64,000 nt of DNA. It comes from Hirsutella rhossiliensis (Eukaryota; Ascomycota; Sordariomycetes; Hypocreales; Ophiocordycipitaceae). The first letter of the stretch is position 1, and the number at the start of each line of letters is the position of its first letter. The stretch lies in contig NW_025408667.1 of assembly GCF_020360975.1 (NCBI RefSeq), positions 2,356,001-2,420,000 of the forward strand, given 5' to 3'. Below are positions 56,216-64,000 of the stretch, piece by piece. The notes beneath the pieces are model-generated. The model made no database searches. It saw only the letters and a program-made list of their open reading frames with translations, and was not told the DNA's origin. The translations under genes and the position numbers were made by a program.

Positions 56216-57200
56216 AAAGCCGATTTTAACTAACTTTTCTACCCCGTAATAATATCGAAAAATAACTCTACCGCCCCTACGGTATATAGGACGATTCTTA
56301 TAGAGCCCTAAGATTAAGATAAGTAGGTAAAGGAGCTATAGGCTCGTATAAATAGAACTATTTATAATTTAGTCTTTATTAATAAGTAGGACCCTCTCGA
56401 ACCTACTCTTCGTCCTAGGGCAACGGAATTTATAGAAGGAGCTTCCCTCTTCTCCGAGCTAACCTCTATATAGTAAAGAGCTTTTTCTACTACCTTAGGT
56501 AACTACGAGAGTTATCGTAAGGAATACCTATACGAGATAAAGCTACTAACTACTATATATATAGTAATAATAGAATCCGTTAATACTATAAAGCTAATCT
56601 TTCTTTAAAAGGAAGAGACTCTTAGGTAGTAGCTTTTAAAGCTTAAGACCTTAATAGCTCCCTTAAGGGGCTATATAACTAACCGTATTAGGAAGACCTA
56701 TATAGTATACCTAGGAGCCTTTTTTACTAGGAACTTACTAGCTTCTTTATAGTAAGCTAAGTAAGAAGAAATCCTCGAGGAAGCTAACTAATACTTCTTA
56801 ATAGAAGCTCTTTCTAGCTAGTAGCTATAAGATATATCTTTATTAATAAAGCCTATTAGTAACGGTTACTTAACTATCTTTTAAGAAGCTAGCTAGGAAC
56901 TAAATAAAGAGGCTACTTAAGTATAATAGTAAGTAGTCTTATTCCTTTATAGCGAGCACTCGACCTAGACGGCTCGACCTACTACCCCTATAGCTGCTAT
57001 AGCCCCTCTTACTACGGCCCCCGCTACTACTACTACCGCTGCCCCTCTAGCTCCTCCTCCCTCGAGAGTATTAACACTGTCTTTAACGGCTGCCCTAGTC
57101 CCGGCCCTAGCTCCGCCTTTTGCTCCGGGCCCGGTCCCGTTAGTCCGTCTAACCTAACTAGTCCCCTAATAGACCTTTTAGTCTATTAGTCGAAAAATTA
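56216..57200 (+). pseudogene. Gag region of the larger gypsy element
   Basis: It aligns with the gag-like interior of the non-autonomous element up to about 56780 and then continues alone. The stretch 56938-57160 codes for a Pro/Ala/Thr-rich linker (for example TTAPATTTTAAPLAPPPSR) and is clearly more GC-rich than its surroundings. No zinc knuckle could be made out. Confidence 0.6.
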
Positions 57201-58617
57201 AGGAACTAGTTAAAATCGAACCTCTTAATTAAAATTAGTAATAAGGGGTAAAAAGGGGGGGTTTTTAAGTAGACCTTTTAAACCGGGATAAAGATTCCTC
57301 GAAGAAATAAAAGACTAAAAGAAATAGCTGCCTAGCCTATAAATCCCTAGGCTATCGGTTATTATAATACTAGTAGGTCTTTAAGGAAAACTAACTTAAA
57401 GGATTTAACCCTTTAAAGAAGCTATAAGAAATAATATAATAGTCTCTTAAGGAGGACCCCTTATTATAAAAGAAGATAGATAAGATTTAGGTTACTAAGA
57501 AATAGTAACTAATAACGTCGCTGCCCTTATTCGAGCTATAAATTTAAGGAAAAATCGTTAGTATAGTAAATCTAGTATTTATCTTCCCTATAGATTAGAA
57601 AGACTACCTATTAAGACCCTCTAACTATCCCCTACGAAAATTAGCTATTATTAACTCTAGTACTTCCCTTAATATCTATAATATACTCTTATAATTCCGG
57701 TCCTTTAAGAAGGTATAAAAGGAGTACCTTATTACTAGGGAATTAACTATATAGATAGAAGGATATAGAAGGGTGAATTTTATAATAAAATTACTTAATA
57801 GGTCTATATAAATTCTTTAATAAAAAAGGGTAGCTTTTTACCCTTAATTTTTAACGAGCTTAATTTCCTTCCGCTTTCTTTAAAAAGAATAAATCTTTTA
57901 AGATATAATATCTAAGCCTATAAGGCTAGTTTAGAAGACTTAGATAATTAGGCTTATTAAGGAAAACTTCGGTTAATTTATTTTCGAATTCTAACCTATA
58001 CTTAGGAAGGAGCCTCTTAAAAAGTTAGCTTTATCTACTAAGAAGCTAGGTTCTAAGGACCCTCTTTTAGTAGCTTAAGGAGACTATTACGGGATACCTT
58101 ATAGTCGATAATCTAGGTACCTATAACGATATCTACTTCCCTTAAGGAAGTTACCCTTAACTCCTTAAAGCTCCCTATAAAAGAAGGAACCTAAAAGCTA
58201 CTAGGTAAACTCTAGGAAATTACCTAGAAATCCTAGAAATAATAACTAAGCGGATTATATAGATATTTTATAGAGATTTCCCCTAGGGATATATTATATA
58301 GGGAATATACTATAATTTCCTAAGTAATAATAGCTCTTTAGGAACTATACTAATATTTCCCTAAGAAGTTACTATAAGAATATAGTAGGGAAATTATAAA
58401 GAAATACTTATACTTACTAGGAAAATACTAAGAAATACTATTAATACGCTATACTACTATCGTATAATTATAAGGTTAAGATATTACTTAGTTAAAGCCC
58501 TAAGTAAAGTCTTACGCTCGCTATAGTATATATAAAGGATAGAGAACCTACTAGATCTTAGGTAGGTAAAGAAAAATATAAATAGTTATTACTACTCTTA
58601 CTTTAACTTATAAGACC

Positions 58618-58701
58618 GGTAGCTAGTCTATATTTAACGCGCGTAATACTATATAGTAGCTAGTCTATATAATACGTTTAATTATATATAGTAGCTAGTC
58701 T
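58618..58701. repeat. Short tandem-like repeats in degraded gypsy interior
   Basis: GTAGCTAGTCTAT occurs three times within about 80 bp, separated by AT-rich spacers. It probably has no function beyond element decay. Confidence 0.6.
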
Positions 58702-60749
58702 ATTTAATTACTTATTAGACCTATACTAAATCTAAGTAAATAGCTAGGTTAAAGTACGAGCCTTATACTAAGGGACTAGTATATAATAAATAGTAATAAT
58801 TTTAATTCCCTTAACTATCTATTCTCTTAAAGTCTATATTTAATAGAACGGAAGATAAAGTATAAGGAAAGGGATAAGTTAACCTTAACTTATAAACCTT
58901 AATATCTTCTTAGGAAGAAAGCTCTTACTCGCGTACTAATAAATACTAGCTTCCTAATCTCTTTTTATAGAAGAAATACTTAGGGAACTTTAGATAAAGG
59001 TATAACTTCGACGTATTAAAGCTTAAGTAATATAGAGCTTTTATTAGTAGTTAAAAAGATACTTATTTCTAAGATATTTCCTATTAAGTTCCTATAAAAA
59101 TAGATAATAGCTAGATCGCTTACCTTAATAGTAGGAATAACGCTTAAAGGAATTAAGAGTAGAACTTCTATAATATAACTTACTAGCTTACCTAGCTAAT
59201 TTTTAAGGCCTATAAGAACGAATTAATAACCTAGAATACGTTTTAGTAATAAGGTAATATTAGCTATAAGTAATAGAGCTATATAGAAATCGGTATAGTA
59301 TAGCTTCCTCCGCCCTACCTTAACTACCTTTATTAAAAGGATAAAGCCTTAGAAGTTCGCTAAGAAGTTCGCTAAACTATAATAAATAAAATAAAGAAGA
59401 ACCTTTAAATAATACTACCCTTAGCGGCACGTTTACGATAATAACCTTAGTAAACTAGCTAGTAAGTTTAATTATAAAAGAAGCTCTTATAAGCCTATTA
59501 GTAATAGCTATAGTAAGAGAAACTAAGGATAATACTACCGTAAACCCTTTTTAAGCACCCTTAGTATATATTAGACTAAAAGATATAAGGAAGTTTAACC
59601 TTACTAGCCCCTTTAATATAATATTTAACGTCCTTAAAGAAACTAAGAAAACGATTATATATAAAAGCATCGATCGATTTATCGATTCCTTAAAGTAGGT
59701 AGCTATCCGCGGACTAGAATATACTAATAAACTAGTAATACTAATTCTTAGCTTACTCTATAGAACCGCTATTAAATAGTATTTTAGTAATCTTAGTAAA
59801 TCTAACTAAGCTATACTTTATACCCTAGACTAAGAATATACCGCTTAGTATACTAAACTATAAAAACGCTTTACTATTTAGCTAGAAGTAGCTTTAAGAT
59901 CGTTATAAATAAAACGATTTACTACCTTAAATATTATAAACGGAGCTAACTTTTATAAATAGATATTAAAGCTTTACTAAAAAGTAAAAGTAGTACTATA
60001 CTTAGAAGAGTACTTTACTATACTAGTCTATTAATAACTAAATATATTACTATAAGAATTATTCCGCCGACCTATTAGTTTAGAATTATTTAATACCTAG
60101 ATTAATAACTATAAGTAACTTATTTTATAGTTAGAAACTAAGCTAACGATTAGGTTATAAGGGAAGATAAGTAATATAGTAAAAGAACGCGTATAAAATA
60201 AGTTACGCGAAACTAAGAATAGGACTATAGTAAACTCTACTTTATTTATAGCTAAACTAACTAGTTAGAAACCCTAGGAATAAGGATAATTTTAATAGAA
60301 AGGAAATATAACGACTATATTAAGATAAAATAATCTACGCTAAGTAAACGTAAGCCTAGTACTAAACTAGTTAACTAGTCCTTAAACTAGACTATAGCCT
60401 TAGGATTTAGAACTAAAGGAGGGCTCTTAAGAAAACCTAATCGTTATTAACCTCGCCTATTAGCTTTAAGTAGTACTAACTAACGACTAAGGCGGGATCT
60501 ATCTTTCCTAGGAAATATAAAACTAGATCCTATTTACTTAGGATAAAGGGCTAAAAGATAAAGATACTACCGCTAATATAAGAGAAGAAACTAAAGAAAT
60601 AAAAGATAAGATCTTATTTATTCTTAATATAATAAAAGTAGAACCTATAGGACCGAGCTATTTACCTAGAATACTAAGGAACTAGCTAACTATAAGAGCA
60701 GCGCTATAAACTAAAATATTAAATCTATTAAAGCCGTCTTAGTTTATAT

Positions 60750-63700
60750 ACGCCTAGATATTTATTTTTAAAACTAAAGGCCTAGACTAGCTATTAAACG
60801 TATATATAGACTCTAGCGTAGCCCGCTCTATAATTAAGGAAGACTAGCTTAACTACTTTAACGATATAACCCTTAATATAACTTAGTAGGTCTTACTATC
60901 TAGTATAGGGAAAAGCTAAACTAAGGCTTAAGCGACCTTAATAATTAATATCCTAGGAATATAAGGAATAGGATTTAAGGTTAGGTAATTTACTATCGGT
61001 ACCTAGGTAGTTTAGACTCTATCTATAAGATTATTACTTAAATAAGATTTCTTAGTACTAAATAAAGTCGATATCTTAAACTCTAAGGAAATAATATTTA
61101 TTAGCTTATATAGTAACTTAATAGTTATAGCTCGCTTAACTTAATAGGGCTATACGATCTATCGTTAGGTTACGTACTAAGATAATATCGACGTCCTTAT
61201 ATATAAGATAGAACGCTTACTAGTATAAATTAAGGACGTACTAAGGGATTATAACTTAGTATTTCTTCTAAGAGACCTATTATTAGCCTATAACTTAATT
61301 TAAGGTATAACTTTAGTTATAGCGGTTAATACTACCGCTTACTATATTAGATTTAAAAAAGGATAGTACTTAAGAATACTAATAGACCTTAGTAATAAAA
61401 TATAGTTTTTATAGATCGACCTACCTAAGGAAACCCTAGCTAGGGTAACTCTAACTAAAGAGCTAGCTATATAAAAGACTATAGAATATAGCGACTTATA
61501 CTAAGATACTAACCTATTAGTAGAAACCTTAAAGGAAGGGAGCCCTAAGTCTATTAAAAGGGAACTCCCTTTATAAATATATAAATAGACTTTAAACTAT
61601 AAGATTAGGACTTTATAAGACTATAGCTTCTTAGAAATAACTACTTTAAAGGACGTTAAAATCTATAATTAAGACCCTATATTTATAAAAAAGATCTAAT
61701 ATATAGTCGCTTCCTTCCTAACCTTATAAAAAGGACTAAGGTACTATTAAGGGCTACTTAAACTACTATATATATATTCTACTAATAGAAAATTAGTACC
61801 TATATAAACTAGCGTCTAAGGCTTACCCGCTTAGCTAAAAGGATAAGGTACTAATTAACTAGACCTATAAGGACCTATATTAAAAGGGGCGTATAAAATA
61901 AGCTAAAGAGGTAACCTTATTTACTTACCCTATATTTATAGTTTAGAGAACTATATATAGTAATAAAAAGGGCTAAATAGTAATAGACTTACGCGCTCTT
62001 AATAGCGTAGCTATCTTAGACGCTTACTTAATACCGTTCTAAGGAGATATAATCTAAAAGCTATAAGTGAAACGCTTTATTTCTATTATAAACGCTTAGA
62101 CTTTCTTTTATTAGTTCCTTATCTATAAGGAGTATTAGGAAAGGTTTATAGTAATTAGCTATAAAGGCTTAGAACGACTAACGGTAGCCTTAATAGGATA
62201 TAAGAACTTACCTATATACGTTTAAAGATTTATAGACTAAATACTTTAAGAATATATAGAATATTCCTTTAGGTATATTAATAATATCCTAATATACTTA
62301 GATATAATAAACGACTATATTTATTACCTTAGAGCTATCTTTTAACTCTTTATAGACTATAACCTAGCTTTATCTAGATCGAAATTATTCCTAAGCTACC
62401 TATCTATAAAACTATTAGGATTTTAAGTTAATAGTATTAGCCTAATAAATACTAAAGAACGAGTATAAGTATTATAAGATATAGAGTTTCTAAATACCTT
62501 ATAAGTACTAAAAAAGTAGCTTAGCTTAGTTAACTAGCTATAGTACTTAGTAGCTTACTTCTCTTAAAAGGTAAAAGTACTTTAGGTTTAGAAAATAGTA
62601 ATACTTAAGGAAGCGCGGGATAGTTAAGCGCTGCTTAAAGGATTAGTAAGGAATAAGTATACCTTTAAAGTAGTATACTAACCTTCCTTAGTAAAAGAAT
62701 AGGCCTTTTAAGATATTATAAACGCTCTTATAAAACTAATATAGCTATATTATTTCGACTTATAATAGCTATTATTCCTATAAATTAATGCTAGCTATAA
62801 GCTAGGCTTTATAGTAGTAGCCTTCTACCTAGTACTAAGGGTAGACTAGAACCTAAGAAGGACCCTACCTTAGATAAGTATCTAGCTAATCCTTTACCTT
62901 AGTAAACGCCTAACTAATAGAGAGCTTAAATACTAGCCTATTAAACTTAAAGTCGCTTATCTTTCCTAGGTATATTAAAAGCTCTAGTTATATATTATTT
63001 CTACCTTACTATTAAAGGTTATTATACTAACTAACTATACTACTATAAGCGTAATCCTAAAGTAAATATCGCTATTTACTATTAATATAAAGACTAATAA
63101 TTAGCTTATACTCGCTTTATAGTACCTTAGCTAGTTACCTTTAAAGGTCTACTATATTCTTAAAACTATAAATATCCTTATTAATATACTACCTAAACTA
63201 CTATTTATAATACCTAGGAAATATAAACCTAGGAAATTAAACCGCGTTTAAGAAGATAAAGCGCTAGTTAAATATATATATATAGTTATAGAATCCTTTA
63301 TCTAACCTAACCTACGCTAAAAGATCTAGGAAGTATATATAAAAGAACCTAGGTAGGCCGGTATACTAAAGTAGCTTAGAAATAATAAGTCCTAGGTTAG
63401 TTTCTTATTCGTTTAGCGGAATAAGTTACTATACTTAGTTAAGTTTAAAGGTCGCTATTAGCTTTATATCCTTACTACTTACGCTATAGAAATTATCGCC
63501 GATAACTATATATATAAATTTTACTTTAGATAGTAAAGGATATAAAAGGACTTATCTTTTACGTTTACTATTACTAGCCTTAAGAAACTTATCGATAGCT
63601 TTATTAATAAGTATAATACTTACTATAAAAACTAAACCGATTAGTTAAAGGCTCTTAGTAAGTTAGTTTTAATTACTTTCCTAGCCTTACCCTTTTATAT

Positions 63701-64000
63701 AATCGCTATAGATTTCGTTATAAGACTCTTAAACGTCCCTATAAACCGAACTTTATAAATACTACTTATTAAGGTTTACTATAATATACTACTAATAGTA
63801 ACTAATAAGTTCTCGAAAATAAAGCGCTTTATCTTAGGCTATAACTAGTTTACTATAAAAGACTAAGCTAAGGTACTATTTACTAAGTTAATATACTATA
63901 ACTAAAAGATTCCTACTTAGATTATTTCCTACTAAGACCCTAAGTTCCTTTTAGCGTTTTAGAAAGGACTATAAATAATATATAGGTCTAAGTTATTAGT
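60750..64000 (+). pseudogene. Pol remnant: protease, reverse transcriptase, RNase H, integrase (partial)
   Basis: Several motifs remain readable despite stops and frame changes. The protease shows YIDSSVARSII at about 60803, where LIDSGA is usual. The reverse transcriptase shows YINNILIYL at 62274, where YIDDI is usual; the two Asp codons have become Asn by G-to-A change. Downstream are the RT thumb-like FLSYLSIKLLGF and an RNase H start (YYFDL...LFL). The integrase shows IISYxDPKFLLAF at about 63922, corresponding to the usual SDRDPKF. The protein continues past the window edge. The lost catalytic Asp pair alone makes this copy inactive. Confidence 0.8.

Larger units (their letters stand above)
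55631..64000 (+). mobile_element. Ty3/gypsy retrotransposon, RIP-degraded, cut by the window end
   Basis: A 5' LTR (55631-56115) of the same family as the preceding element is followed by a gag-like region, a long unreadable interior, then protease, reverse transcriptase, RNase H and integrase remnants in the gypsy order. The 3' LTR is not in the window. The distance from the LTR to the integrase is nearly 8 kb, longer than usual, so another element may be inserted at 57.5-60.5 kb. All frames are broken. Confidence 0.85.

Overview
The window is chromosomal DNA of a filamentous ascomycete, probably a Sordariomycete or close relative. The signs are short 50-140 bp introns with GTAAGT-like donors, CTAAC/CTGAC-like branch sites and YAG acceptors; fungus-typical families (HET, NmrA-like, DHA1 MFS, formamidase, DUF3669, DUF6606/DUF3638/DUF3645); and transposons decayed by C-to-T and G-to-A changes typical of repeat-induced point mutation (RIP). 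No rRNA, convincing tRNA or CRISPR array was seen.

Layout. At 0.8-4.7 kb, on the minus strand, lie an NmrA-like NAD(P)-binding protein gene and a three-exon DHA1-type MFS transporter gene. About 6 kb without a supportable gene follows. A four-exon formamidase gene is at 10.7-12.3 kb. From 12.3 to 23.9 kb the region is gene-poor: hAT, Fot1-like and copia remnants surround a two-exon gene for a small secreted Lys/Asn/Gly-rich protein (17.8-18.3 kb). From 24.0 to 42.0 kb there is an accessory block: a broken HET-domain gene, a small P-loop NTPase/kinase-like gene, a 691-bp inverted-repeat element, an intact five-exon gene for a 3,119-residue DUF6606/DUF3638/DUF3645 protein, and a DUF3669 gene lying between 235-bp inverted repeats.

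From 42.9 kb to the end the DNA is almost purely transposon: a 191-bp solo LTR with its 5-bp target duplication, a complete hAT element (2,862 bp, 8-bp duplication, frameshifted transposase) that escaped RIP, then about 17 kb of strongly RIP-degraded sequence. That last part holds two unidentified degraded ORFs, an internally deleted non-autonomous Ty3/gypsy element with both LTRs, and a larger related gypsy element whose 3' end lies outside the window.

How the parts relate. The formamidase, transporter and NmrA-like genes look like ordinary metabolic or stress functions with no evident cluster logic. The 24-42 kb block combines families common in variable fungal regions with nested insertions. 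The best-resolved structure is at 38.6-42.0 kb: a 651-bp hAT-type MITE sits in one arm of a long inverted repeat with the 8-bp duplication TACAAACG, while the opposite arm preserves the unoccupied site.

Splice sites were chosen by reading frame, consensus signals and family continuity; none was tested against RNA.
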